From Hassallia byssoidea VB512170 (GTDB taxonomy: Bacteria > Cyanobacteriota > Cyanobacteriia > Cyanobacteriales > Nostocaceae): a DNA stretch of 58,601 nt. Below the pieces are notes generated by a model. The model worked only from the letters and a program-made list of their open reading frames with translations, ran no database searches and was not told the origin of the DNA. Every line of letters starts with the position of its first letter. Within the stretch, counting starts at the first letter, position 1. Positions 24,669 to 32,321 of the stretch are shown here, piece by piece. The position numbers and the translations under genes were made by a program. The DNA lies in assembly GCF_000817785.2 (NCBI RefSeq), contig NZ_JTCM02000035.1:1-58601 (forward strand), in the 5' to 3' direction.

Positions 24669-25703
24669 ATGTCTGAATCAACTCCGATTACCCCAAATTC
24701 TAATTCTACTGAGGCAATTAATGCCTCAGAGGAAGTTAAAGCTGTTGTCGAAAGCGGTTCTAAAACTAGGCAACTCCTGGGCATGAAAGGTGCAGCAGCC
24801 GGAGAAACCTCGATATGGAAAATCCGCTTGCAACTGATGAAGCCGATTACCTGGATTCCCTTAATTTGGGGTGTAGTTTGCGGTGCGGCTTCAAGTGGAA
24901 ACTATACCTGGACGCTGGAAAATGTCTTGAAGGCAGGACTTTGTATGTTGCTATCAGGACCTTTGATGGCAGGTTACGTACAAATCATGAACGATTATTA
25001 CGATCGCGAAATCGATGCCATCAACGAACCCTACCGCCCAATTCCTTCTGGCGCAATTTCTCTACCCCAGGTAATTACGCAGATATGGGTATTACTTATT
25101 GCCGGGCTAGGAATCGCCTTTGCTCTCGATAAGTGGGCTGGTAATCCATTTCCGACAATTACAACGATCGCTATTATCGGTTCTTTTGTTGGCTATATCT
25201 ATTCTGCCCCACCTCTGAAGCTGAAACAAAACGGCTGGTTAGGTAGTTATGCTTTGGGTGCAAGTTATATTACCTTTCCTTGGTGTACGGGTCATGCTTT
25301 GTTTGGCGACCTAAATTTAACTATTGTCATTCTGACAATGTTCTACAGTTTAGCTGGATTAGGCATTGCCATTGTCAATGATTTTAAGAGTGTCGAAGGC
25401 GATCGCCAATTAGGATTACAATCACTACCTGTAATGTTTGGTGTCACCAATGCTGCTTTGATTTGTGTGGTGATGATTGATTTATTTCAAGGATTGATTG
25501 CAGCTTATCTCGTCAGCATCCATGAAAATTTATACGCAGCAATTCTCGTACTGCTAATCATCCCGCAAATCACCTTCCAGGATATGTATTTCCTACGTGA
25601 CCCAGTTAACAATGACGTGAAATACCAAGCAAGCGCTCAACCGTTTCTCGTTTTGGGAATGCTTGTAACTGGTATAGCACTAGGTCATCATGCGGCGATT
25701 TGA
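24669..25703 (+). CDS. chlG: chlorophyll synthase ChlG
   Basis: It attaches the phytyl or geranylgeranyl tail to chlorophyllide a in the thylakoid membrane, the last step of chlorophyll a synthesis. This UbiA-family prenyltransferase of 344 residues has the metal/diphosphate-binding motif NDYYDREIDAINEPYRPIPSG at about residues 107-127 and the second aspartate motif DFKSVEGDRQLGLQSLPV at about 238. About eight membrane helices separate them. The N-terminal ~50 residues are polar and the conserved part starts near WKIRLQLMKPITW. A heptamer array lies just upstream and a long hairpin just downstream. Confidence 0.95.
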   Translation: MSESTPITPNSNSTEAINASEEVKAVVESGSKTRQLLGMKGAAAGETSIWKIRLQLMKPITWIPLIWGVVCGAASSGNYTWTLENVLKAGLCMLLSGPLMAGYVQIMNDYYDREIDAINEPYRPIPSGAISLPQVITQIWVLLIAGLGIAFALDKWAGNPFPTITTIAIIGSFVGYIYSAPPLKLKQNGWLGSYALGASYITFPWCTGHALFGDLNLTIVILTMFYSLAGLGIAIVNDFKSVEGDRQLGLQSLPVMFGVTNAALICVVMIDLFQGLIAAYLVSIHENLYAAILVLLIIPQITFQDMYFLRDPVNNDVKYQASAQPFLVLGMLVTGIALGHHAAI

Positions 25704-25726
25704 TTTATACTTCCTAAGTAGGAGAT

Positions 25727-25774
25727 AAGAGTGAGAAGTAAGAAGTTAACATAACTTCAAAACTTCTCACTCTT
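25727..25774. terminator. 13-bp perfect stem-loop after chlG
   Basis: AAGAGTGAGAAGT (25727-25739) pairs exactly with 25762-25774. A nested GAAGTT/AACTTC stem lies inside, and AATTTA follows. It separates chlG from the next gene, 16 bases before its GTG start, so it could terminate or attenuate. Confidence 0.6.
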
Positions 25775-25790
25775 AATTTATAGGTTTAAC

Positions 25791-26090
25791 GTGGAACTAA
25801 TTGTGTTAAAAGCACTTTATTTTTTAATTCATACTATTCAACCGTTTGTAGTGCCGGTTTGTTTTGTTACTGCTTGGACATTAATTATTCTTGTAGGTTG
25901 GAGTCTTTGGACGACAGCGCGAGATAGTGTCAGTGTAGCCAAGCAAATGCATCAAATCCCTTGTAGTGGCTGCCAATTTTTTACTGACGATTATCGCCTT
26001 AAATGCACTGTACATCCCAGCGCTGCGAATACAGAAGATGCAATAAATTGTCTTGATTATCAAGCGAAAACGAATCCGATGCTTTATTAG
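25791..26090 (+). CDS. single-helix membrane protein with cysteine motif, function unknown
   Basis: This 99-residue protein starts at a GTG. A long hydrophobic region (about residues 16-42, QPFVVPVCFVTAWTLIILVGW) is followed by a soluble tail. The tail holds a four-cysteine pattern: CSGCQFF, then LKCTVHPSAAN, then AINCLDY. Such a pattern could bind a metal or form disulfides. It looks like a conserved cyanobacterial family of unknown role. It follows chlG across a stem-loop. Confidence 0.65.
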   Translation: MELIVLKALYFLIHTIQPFVVPVCFVTAWTLIILVGWSLWTTARDSVSVAKQMHQIPCSGCQFFTDDYRLKCTVHPSAANTEDAINCLDYQAKTNPMLY

Positions 26091-26091
26091 G

Positions 26092-26325
26092 GGGTGTTGG
26101 GTGTTGGGTGTTGGGCTTTTTGAAGAGGGGAAAAGGGTAAAGGGGAGGCAGTGCGGTCTTGGGGTTTCCCCAAGTGGAGCACCTGCCGTGAAAGGGTAAA
26201 GGTATGGAAATAAAGAGTTATTTAAATCACTCCTGGGATATTTTTCTTTTCCTTTCCCCCTTTCCCTTTTCCCTTTGACCCAAATTAAAAAAGCCCCATG
26301 CCCAATGCCCCATGCCCATTATCCA
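26092..26325. repeat. GGTGTTG heptamers plus interspersed repeat piece
   Basis: Three GGTGTTG units lie at 26093-26115. An interspersed-family fragment (GAGGCAGTGCGGTCTTGGGG, CCAAGTGGAGCACCTGCC) lies at about 26140-26190, and pyrimidine-rich and ATGCCC heptamers lie at 26245-26325. No gene is visible. Confidence 0.7.
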
Positions 26326-27279
26326 CTAACTAATTTCTAACAACACTTTCATAACACCTTTACGTTGAGCTTGTTCAAAAGCGGCAAGCGCGTCAGAAAG
26401 GGGATAGGTAGCGTGAATTAAAGGTTGTACGTCTACTTTTTCTGCTGCTAGCAAGTCGAGTGCGGCAGGAAATGGACCACAACGCGAACCTATGAGGGTG
26501 ATTTCGTCTACTACTAAAGAGGAAACATCAAGGCTGAGGTTGCCTGCGTAGGTGCTTTTGAGTATTAATGTACCACGCGGACGTAAAGCACGACGAGCGA
26601 TCGCAAATCCTTCGGGATTGCCGGTACACTCTATAGAAACATCAAAAGCTCTATCTGTAACAGCTTCTGCGAAGCCAGTTTTGATACCTCGTGCTTCTAA
26701 ATTAGCAAGTTTATCACGATGACGCCCGACAGCTAACAAATCGCAGCCTGTCAAAGCGAGTGTTTGCGCTACAAGTTGCCCTAACTTACCATCTCCCACT
26801 ACTAGCACGCGCTGATTTACACTTAACGGTATCTGCTGCTGAATTTCCAAGGCTGCGGCTATAGGTTCGGTAAATGTTGCTACTTCTGTAGGCACGTTAT
26901 CGGGCACGGGATGTAGATTTTCTATCGGCAAACAGAGATAATCAGCAAAAGCACCGTTGCGGTTGACAATACCCAAGACGGTGCGGTTTTCACAGTGCGT
27001 CGGTTGTCCGCTGCGACAAAAGCGACACTTGCCACAGACGGCGTTAATTTCTCCGACTACCCGCTTATTAACTAAGTTTTCTGGTCCTTGGGCGACGACA
27101 CCGACAAATTCGTGTCCTAAAATGCCAGTGTAGGGATAATAACCTCTGAGCAATTCTAAATCAGTGTTACAGATACCCGCAGTTCTAACGCGCACCAGCG
27201 CTTCTCCTGGTGGTGCTTCTGGAATGGGGATATCCGTGCGAAGTTGTAGTTGCTTGTTTTCTAACCAGAGTCCTTTCAT
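26326..27279 (-). CDS. zinc-dependent alcohol dehydrogenase-like oxidoreductase (MDR)
   Basis: This 317-residue medium-chain dehydrogenase probably oxidises or reduces a small alcohol, sugar or polyol with NAD(P). Catalytic-zinc ligands are Cys in GICNTDLELL and His-Glu in GHEFVG. The structural-zinc cysteines are CGKCRFCRSGQPTHC at about residues 82-96. The Rossmann domain has VLVVGDGKLGQLVAQTLAL. It is slightly short for the family (about 340-350) but appears complete, ending with GVMKVLLEIS. The substrate is not readable. A TnpB element lies directly upstream. Confidence 0.88.
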   Translation of the reverse strand: MKGLWLENKQLQLRTDIPIPEAPPGEALVRVRTAGICNTDLELLRGYYPYTGILGHEFVGVVAQGPENLVNKRVVGEINAVCGKCRFCRSGQPTHCENRTVLGIVNRNGAFADYLCLPIENLHPVPDNVPTEVATFTEPIAAALEIQQQIPLSVNQRVLVVGDGKLGQLVAQTLALTGCDLLAVGRHRDKLANLEARGIKTGFAEAVTDRAFDVSIECTGNPEGFAIARRALRPRGTLILKSTYAGNLSLDVSSLVVDEITLIGSRCGPFPAALDLLAAEKVDVQPLIHATYPLSDALAAFEQAQRKGVMKVLLEIS

Positions 27280-27328
27280 TGTTATTTGCTTACATATAAA
27301 AGCTGATATAAATGCTCAAAGCCGGTGG

Positions 27329-27427
27329 CTACTGCAAAAAGTTCCTTAACCACCCGATCGCCTGACTTGTTGTTTGCTCACTTGCAATTTGCAAACACTG
27401 CTGCACTATTTCTGTCACATTAGGAAA
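27329..27427 (-). pseudogene. possible C-terminal remnant of a gene cut by the TnpB element
   Basis: On the minus strand directly outside the element's right end, an open frame of about 32 codons reads FPNVTEIVQQCLQIA and SQAIGWLRNFLQ, then stop. It has no convincing start, and its composition looks protein-like. It may be the tail of an interrupted gene, but an open frame of this length can arise by chance. I recognise no family. Confidence 0.25.
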
Positions 27428-27560
27428 TTGACACTCCCCGGTCTAAAGACGCGGGGATTCTTGGCTCAACGACTCACCACTAGACAGCAGGCTTGCGCCA
27501 ACTGCCCAGGAGGGCAAGTCTCCCCAAGCGTAAGTTCCCGTGTGCCCCACGGTACTGAGT
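27412..27560 (-). ncRNA. predicted omega RNA (reRNA) of the TnpB element
   Basis: Known TnpB systems use an RNA that overlaps the 3' end of tnpB and extends past the right end into flanking DNA, which supplies the guide. Here the scaffold would end in the 27436-27456 hairpin, and the first 16 guide bases would be TTTCCTAATGTGACAG. The 5' limit is a guess and expression is not shown. Confidence 0.45.
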
Positions 27561-28699
27561 CCCTTTTTCAGGATGTTGATAGCTGCGTTCACGTCCCTGT
27601 CTTCCACAAATCCACAATGCGGACAAACATGAGTCCTAGTGGATAGAGACTTTATTACTTTCATGCCACAGTTAGAGCAGTTTTGGCTTGTGTTGTGGGG
27701 AGGGACAGCAACTGTTACCTTCCCGTATTTGTGACCAAAATATTCTAACCATGCTCGGAAAGTTGACCAGCCAGCATCGCTGATTGACTTAGCCAGATGA
27801 CGATTCCGTACCAAACTCTTAACATTCAAGTCTTCATAGGCTACCAAATCGTTAGATTGGATGACGGAGTATGCCACTCTCTTGCAATACTCTTTTCGTT
27901 GCCTACTTACTCTTAAGTGTTTCCGAGCATATCTTTCTCGCGCTTTGTGGTAGTTGGTTGATTGCGGTTGTTTCGTCTTCTTCTTTTTGGGGTCGTATTT
28001 CTTGGATTTTTTACGGTTGGCACGGTTCAATTGTTTCTCAGACTTGCGGTAAAACTGAGGAGATTCTTCAACATTACCTTTGTCGTCAGCAATGAAGTAT
28101 TTTAATCCCAAGTCAATACCAACCATCTCTTTGGTTGGCTCACTTTCAATCCTGACATCAACGTAAATTGCAAATTGAGCATAGTACCCGTCTGCACGAC
28201 GCAATAGACGAACACGTTTTATCTGTTTGATGTCGTAGTAATTAAGGTCGTAGGTTCCCTTTAACTTAAGAGTCCCAATTCCTTTTTTGTCTGAAAAAGT
28301 TATGACTTTGCGAGTAGAAGAAAGCTTCCATCCTGATGTTTTGTACTCCACTGAACGACAGTGTTTCTTAAATTTTGGATAGCCCTTCTTCCCCTTAATC
28401 TTTTTCTTGCAATTGTCGTAAAACCGAGATATTGCACTCCAAGCACGTTCTGCCGCAGATTGACGAGCCATTGAGTTAAGTTCATCAGCAAATGGAACTT
28501 CAGCAGCAAGGACTGCACAATGCTTATTTAAAGCGTATTTGTCAACTTTCTTGTCCTTGTTGTCCATCCAGTAACGCAAGCATTTGTTTTGGATGAATTG
28601 ACTAGTACGGATAGCATCATCAATCGCTCTGTACTGCTTGTCTTTCCCTTTGACTTTGAACTCGTAAATTATCACTGGCTCGACCAACCAACTACACAT
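27443..28699 (-). CDS. tnpB: TnpB RNA-guided nuclease (IS200/IS605 family, OrfB)
   Basis: This is a 418-residue TnpB, the RNA-guided DNA nuclease ancestral to Cas12. The RuvC-like catalytic residues appear intact: Asp in GIDLGLKYF, Glu in VAYEDLNVK and Asp in DRDVNAAINIL. The zinc ribbon is CSNCGMKV and CPHCGF. The N-terminal domain has VIIYEFKVKG and AWSAISRFYDN, followed by basic linkers (KYDPKKKKTK). The C-terminal codons (QESPRL) run into the right-end hairpin, as is usual. The length is in the normal range, so it is probably functional. It lies between a dehydrogenase and an MFS transporter. Confidence 0.93.
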   Translation of the reverse strand: MCSWLVEPVIIYEFKVKGKDKQYRAIDDAIRTSQFIQNKCLRYWMDNKDKKVDKYALNKHCAVLAAEVPFADELNSMARQSAAERAWSAISRFYDNCKKKIKGKKGYPKFKKHCRSVEYKTSGWKLSSTRKVITFSDKKGIGTLKLKGTYDLNYYDIKQIKRVRLLRRADGYYAQFAIYVDVRIESEPTKEMVGIDLGLKYFIADDKGNVEESPQFYRKSEKQLNRANRKKSKKYDPKKKKTKQPQSTNYHKARERYARKHLRVSRQRKEYCKRVAYSVIQSNDLVAYEDLNVKSLVRNRHLAKSISDAGWSTFRAWLEYFGHKYGKVTVAVPPHNTSQNCSNCGMKVIKSLSTRTHVCPHCGFVEDRDVNAAINILKKGLSTVGHTGTYAWGDLPSWAVGASLLSSGESLSQESPRL

Positions 28700-28756
28700 T
28701 TATGCTAACACATAAGCATAATACTACTGTTTGGTTTGTGCCAAGATTGTGTTAAG

Positions 28757-28836
28757 GCAGGGTAAACCCTGCGTCGTGGCTTTCATCCCCGGTCTTACGC
28801 TGTGGAATTCAGCACTACGTGCTTGTTCCTCCGGGG
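28757..28836. other. left-end hairpins of the TnpB element
   Basis: A GCAGGG-TAAA-CCCTGC hairpin lies at 28757-28772. A nested structure lies at 28787-28836, in which CCCCGG, GGAA and AGCAC pair with GTGCT, TTCC and CCGGGG. Imperfect subterminal hairpins of this kind are the recognition sites of single-strand transposases of this family. Confidence 0.65.
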
Positions 28837-28937
28837 TTTTCAGCCTACCCTTTATAAAAAAAGTATAAACGATAAAGTCTATAGCGGTTTGCACCTTGTC
28901 CAATACAGACAGCAACGCCTGCCTCCTGCAAGATTGC

Positions 28938-30131
28938 TCACCGTTTCAATGGCAACCGAAACCAACCGAAGATTGCTGAGGTTAGCAGCAAACAGCCAAA
29001 ACACAAAAGCACCCGCTTAACATTCGAGAACTCGGTAAAAATGCCGGCAAACAGCAGTCCAAAAGGTCCAGCAATAAAGTGAATCGCTGTTAGTGAGGTG
29101 AATACTTGTCCGGCGATCGCTTTTGGTGTTTCCTCTTGCAAAATTGTCTGCTGTAACGGATTGCCTGCACCTAGCAACAATCCAGCCAAACCCGCACAAA
29201 ATATAACTTCATATTTATGACTGGAAACCGCACAAAGTATCATAGAACTTCCCGTCATTAATAATCCGCCATAATAAATGACTGAACGAGAGTAGCGATG
29301 AGAAAGCCGTGAGAAAAAGGCTGCACCAACGGTTGCTGCCAGCCCAAAAACTGATAGGCACACACCGAGTAAAGTTGTGCTATGAAACTTTTGTGTGGTC
29401 AACACCGGAAGAAGCAACCCCAAAAATGGTAGGATCGCGAAATTCGCAACCATACCGACGATCGCCAACGGTCTGAGTTGAGGGTGTTTAAAAATAAAAG
29501 TCACGCCCCTAGGTGCAGCACCTTCATTGCCCATTGATGCGATCTCCTGCTTTCTGGGAACCGCGATCGCAAATATGACTGCACAGAGCAGAAAAGTAAC
29601 GGCATTAATCAAAAAAGTGTGAACGATTCCAGCTACGCCAATTAAACCAACGCCGATTACAGGACCGAGAAAGTCAGCTGCGTTTTCAAGTCCTCCTCGC
29701 CATGAATTGATTTTTGGCAACGGCTTACCGGACAACTTTGCCAAGTTTGGCACGAGTGTTTGTCTAGCTGATATTCCGGTAGGATCGAACAGTGCCCCTA
29801 AAAATACCAACAAAAATATCAAGAATGGGGAAACTTGATCGAGATAAATGAATGCAAAGGGTAAGGCAAGAACAGAGAAAAAACTCAACACATCGGCAGC
29901 CACGCTGATATTCCACGCACCGAATCTATCAATAGCTCGCCCACCCACAATTGCAGCCAATATAATCGGAACTATGTTAGCTGCGCTGGCAATTCCGGTA
30001 ACTATAGGAGAATTAGTAAACCGCAAGACCAATATCGGTATTGCAACCGCCGCAATTTGGTTCCCCATCAAAGACAAGGATTCAGCTATGATTAAGCCAA
30101 TAACTGGCATTGAGCGAATATTGAATTTCAT
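28938..30131 (-). CDS. MFS transporter, EntS/drug-efflux-like
   Basis: This 397-residue major facilitator superfamily protein has about 12 membrane helices. It starts MKFNIRSMPVIGLIIAESLSLMGNQIA and has the early loop motif GGRAIDRFG between helices 2 and 3. FDPTGISARQTLVPNLAKLSG is typical of the EntS/MFS_3 branch that exports siderophores or drugs. A second-half loop SRLSHRYSR and the C-terminal helices are complete. The substrate is unknown. No siderophore biosynthesis genes are nearby. It is minus-strand, upstream of the TnpB element. Confidence 0.85.
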   Translation of the reverse strand: MKFNIRSMPVIGLIIAESLSLMGNQIAAVAIPILVLRFTNSPIVTGIASAANIVPIILAAIVGGRAIDRFGAWNISVAADVLSFFSVLALPFAFIYLDQVSPFLIFLLVFLGALFDPTGISARQTLVPNLAKLSGKPLPKINSWRGGLENAADFLGPVIGVGLIGVAGIVHTFLINAVTFLLCAVIFAIAVPRKQEIASMGNEGAAPRGVTFIFKHPQLRPLAIVGMVANFAILPFLGLLLPVLTTQKFHSTTLLGVCLSVFGLAATVGAAFFSRLSHRYSRSVIYYGGLLMTGSSMILCAVSSHKYEVIFCAGLAGLLLGAGNPLQQTILQEETPKAIAGQVFTSLTAIHFIAGPFGLLFAGIFTEFSNVKRVLLCFGCLLLTSAIFGWFRLPLKR

Positions 30132-30278
30132 CGGTTGCTTGCACTCTCATGAGGCACAAAGATAGGCTGCTGTGTCCTCGTCGCCAAGGTTAATCAAGTT
30201 CCCAGCAATAAAATTGATGCAGGTGTTCTCAAAAAAGACTCAGCCGATTGTATTGCTACGTTTTCGTCTTCGGTCTTG

Positions 30279-31001
30279 TTAGACGACTTCCTGCAAATGT
30301 TTATCGAAGAATTGTGTAAGCTCGCGCCAAGAATCTTCAGCTGCCAAGGGGTTGTAAGAAGAACGCTCGTTGCAGAAAAACCCGTGGTCGGCATCACTGT
30401 AAACCTTCAAGGTATACTCTTTATCGAGTTCCTTGAACCGGGATTCGATTTGTTTAACACGTTCTTGAGGAATAAATGGATCGACACCACCGAAGAATAA
30501 GTATACGGGTACAGTAATGTTTCTTACTGCGTCGATCCAATCGTCTAAAACCATACCATAAAAGAAGGCTGCGGCGGCGATCGCGTCCGACATTTTGCAG
30601 GCAGTGAGAAAAGTCAATCCCCCACCCAAGCAAAACCCTGTAACGCCAACTTTATCTGGGTACACATCCGGTCGTGACTTCACATAAGCCAGCGCTGCCC
30701 GAATATCCTCCTCTACGGGCTTGCCAAAATCGAGACGCCACATCATAGCCATTGCTTGCTCAACCTCGTCGTATCCGAACTTGTTGTTCGGCAACTCGCG
30801 ATAGTATAAATCCGGCGCGAGAACTACGTATCCGACCTTGGCAATCCGCGCTGCCACGTCTCGAATGTGCGACGTTAAGCCAAAAGCCTCCATGAAAAGC
30901 AGGACGGCTGGCTTGCGGTCAGGTTCAGTAGGTGTACACAAGAAAGCCGGCATCTCTCCATCCGGCGTGGAAATCATCACCTCTTTTTGTTCGATTTGCA
31001 T
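30279..31001 (-). CDS. dienelactone hydrolase family protein
   Basis: This is an alpha/beta hydrolase of about 240 residues. The nucleophile elbow is GFCLGGGLTF (Cys), the acid is in FFGGVDPFIP and the histidine in YSDADHGFF, the Cys-Asp-His triad of dienelactone hydrolases. The start (M)QIEQKEVMISTPDGEMPAFL is typical of the family. I place it at 31001. The open frame continues upstream to 31265 only because the 21-bp tandem array there has no stops. Its substrate is unknown; carboxymethylenebutenolidase activity is the family prototype. Confidence 0.88.
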   Translation of the reverse strand: MQIEQKEVMISTPDGEMPAFLCTPTEPDRKPAVLLFMEAFGLTSHIRDVAARIAKVGYVVLAPDLYYRELPNNKFGYDEVEQAMAMMWRLDFGKPVEEDIRAALAYVKSRPDVYPDKVGVTGFCLGGGLTFLTACKMSDAIAAAAFFYGMVLDDWIDAVRNITVPVYLFFGGVDPFIPQERVKQIESRFKELDKEYTLKVYSDADHGFFCNERSSYNPLAAEDSWRELTQFFDKHLQEVV

Positions 31002-31035
31002 ATGTTTGACCGTAATTATTTTGATTGATCGTTTG

Positions 31036-31263
31036 AGCTTCTGAACACGAAACTTCAGCTTCTGAACGCGAAACTCCGAGTTCCGAACACGAAACTTCGA
31101 GTTCCGAACATGAAACTTCGAGTTCCGAACACGAAACTTCAGCTTCAGAACATGAAACTTCGAGTTCCGAACACGAAACTTCGAGTTCAGAACACGAAAC
31201 TTCGAGTTCCGAACACGAAACTTCGAGTTCAGAACACGAAACTTCGAGTTCCGAACACGAAAC
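31036..31263. repeat. 11-copy 21-bp tandem array of near-palindromic units
   Basis: GAAAC recurs exactly every 21 bases, 11 times (31049 to 31259). The consensus GAACACGAAACTTCGAGTTC plus one base is a near-perfect palindrome (GAAC-A-CGAA, AC, TTCG-A-GTTC). The 21-base period is three heptamers, and both strands stay open, giving FRVRNSK-type seven-residue peptide repeats. It is the immediate upstream region of the hydrolase gene. Confidence 0.9.
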
Positions 31264-31309
31264 ACCGCAAAAATTATATCAAGAGCCAGAAACTTTTTTC
31301 TTGCTCTTA

Positions 31310-31361
31310 TTCGTAGTGAGCGATTTATCGCTCAATTTAAAGCGCTTCAGCGCTTACTACC
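31310..31361. repeat. GTAGTGAGCGATTTATCGCTC and AAGCGCTTCAGCGCTTACTAC repeat
   Basis: Two adjacent palindromes of the dispersed GTAGTGAGC family (compare 2483-2546 and 5315-5345), between the tandem array and the inositol phosphatase stop. Confidence 0.65.
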
Positions 31362-31368
31362 TAAGAGT

Positions 31369-32175
31369 TTAAATTTTCACTTTATCTACAAACGGCTGAA
31401 ATACAGGTTGCAATTCTGCACGACTGACAACAAGAGTGGGGAAAGACCGATCGCTATAATCTTCTCCCGGTAATAAAGGAAACGGCTCTGTCTTCAAAGA
31501 TACCCAACTTCCGCCTGCTGCCTGAACAATTACCCAAGCGGCGGCAAGATCCCAAACTTTTGGTGTCGCTTCCATACCGCCCAATACAGCCCCAGTCGCC
31601 ACGGTGAGAAAATTATAGCTAGCAACGCCTAACATGCGAATTTTGCAGGGAAAGCCTTCTTGGATAACTGCTGTACTGCGAGAACAAAGGTTAAAAAAAT
31701 GATTGTTGCTGGGGTCATCAACACTGCTGTGGATGGGATGATGATTGAGAAATGCCCCGGTAGGTGTTGTTAACTCAGATGTACCTTGCCAAAAGCCGTG
31801 AAAAGCTTGGTCAGTTGGCGGCACATATACATAGCCAAAAATTGGTACGCCTCGATACAGCAAACCTAGGGAAATTGACCAAATAGGAATACCGCGTGTA
31901 AAGTTAGTTGTGCCGTCGAGAGGGTCAATTACCCAGCACCACTCTGTAGCGGGAAACACCTTATCAGCTTCTTCGCTGAGGATACCATAACCCGCAAAAG
32001 TGGAAGCGATCGCATCACAAATTGTCTTATCCGCCCATTTATCAGCTTGTGTAACCAAAGTACCATCAGCTTTTTGCGAAGCTTGCACCTGCCCAAAATC
32101 TAGCATTAGCTGCTTACCTACCCTGGTGGTAGTGGTTTGGGCAAATTCGAGAATTGTTGTCCAAAAGTCAGTCAT
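31369..32175 (-). CDS. inositol monophosphatase family protein
   Basis: This Mg-dependent sugar or nucleotide phosphatase of about 268 residues most likely acts on inositol phosphates or related compounds. Metal-binding motifs are YGILSEEADKVFP and WVIDPLDGTTNFTRG, and WDLAAAWVIVQAAGG is the second signature. I place the start at 32175 (MTDFWTTILEFAQTT). The open frame to 32253 adds 26 residues encoded by a heptamer array (MPIAHCPMPHAHCPIP), which is not real protein. It is minus-strand, downstream of the BCD transporter with a repeat spacer. Confidence 0.88.
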   Translation of the reverse strand: MTDFWTTILEFAQTTTTRVGKQLMLDFGQVQASQKADGTLVTQADKWADKTICDAIASTFAGYGILSEEADKVFPATEWCWVIDPLDGTTNFTRGIPIWSISLGLLYRGVPIFGYVYVPPTDQAFHGFWQGTSELTTPTGAFLNHHPIHSSVDDPSNNHFFNLCSRSTAVIQEGFPCKIRMLGVASYNFLTVATGAVLGGMEATPKVWDLAAAWVIVQAAGGSWVSLKTEPFPLLPGEDYSDRSFPTLVVSRAELQPVFQPFVDKVKI

Positions 32176-32179
32176 TTGA

Positions 32180-32318
32180 TAAATGGGAATTGGGAATGGG
32201 TAATTGGGAATTGGGCAATGGGCATGGGGCATTGGGCAATGGGCAATGGGCATTGGGCATTGGGCTTTTCCCCTTTCCCCTTTTCCCTTTACCCTTTTCC
32301 CCTCTTCAAAAAGCCCAT
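32180..32318. repeat. AATGGGC/ATTGGGC heptamer array
   Basis: About 14 units of GGGCAATGGGCATTGGG type are followed by a CCCTTTT pyrimidine run, between two minus-strand genes. Confidence 0.8.
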
Positions 32319-32321
32319 TCC

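Larger units (their letters stand above)
27428..28856 (-). mobile_element. IS200/IS605-type element carrying tnpB only
   Basis: The element is about 1.43 kb with tnpB and no tnpA. The right end carries the hairpin CCCC-GTCT-AA-AGAC-GGGG (27436-27456) and ends near TTGACA at 27428. The left end carries nested hairpins at 28757-28836. The left boundary near 28856 is inferred from the AGGGTAGG start, which resembles the structure at 51811-51900. It must rely on a TnpA elsewhere in the genome. Confidence 0.75.

Noticed and set aside
28724-28915. 63-codon minus-strand frame upstream of tnpB
   Set aside because: It is mostly the left-end hairpins of the element and has no recognisable product.
31036-31263. 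CRISPR array
   Set aside because: The units are contiguous 21-bp copies without unique spacers, and no cas genes are nearby.
31110-31316. Plus-strand frame with MKLRVPNTKL-type repeats
   Set aside because: It is the antisense reading of the 21-bp array; both strands are open because the unit is palindromic and in frame.
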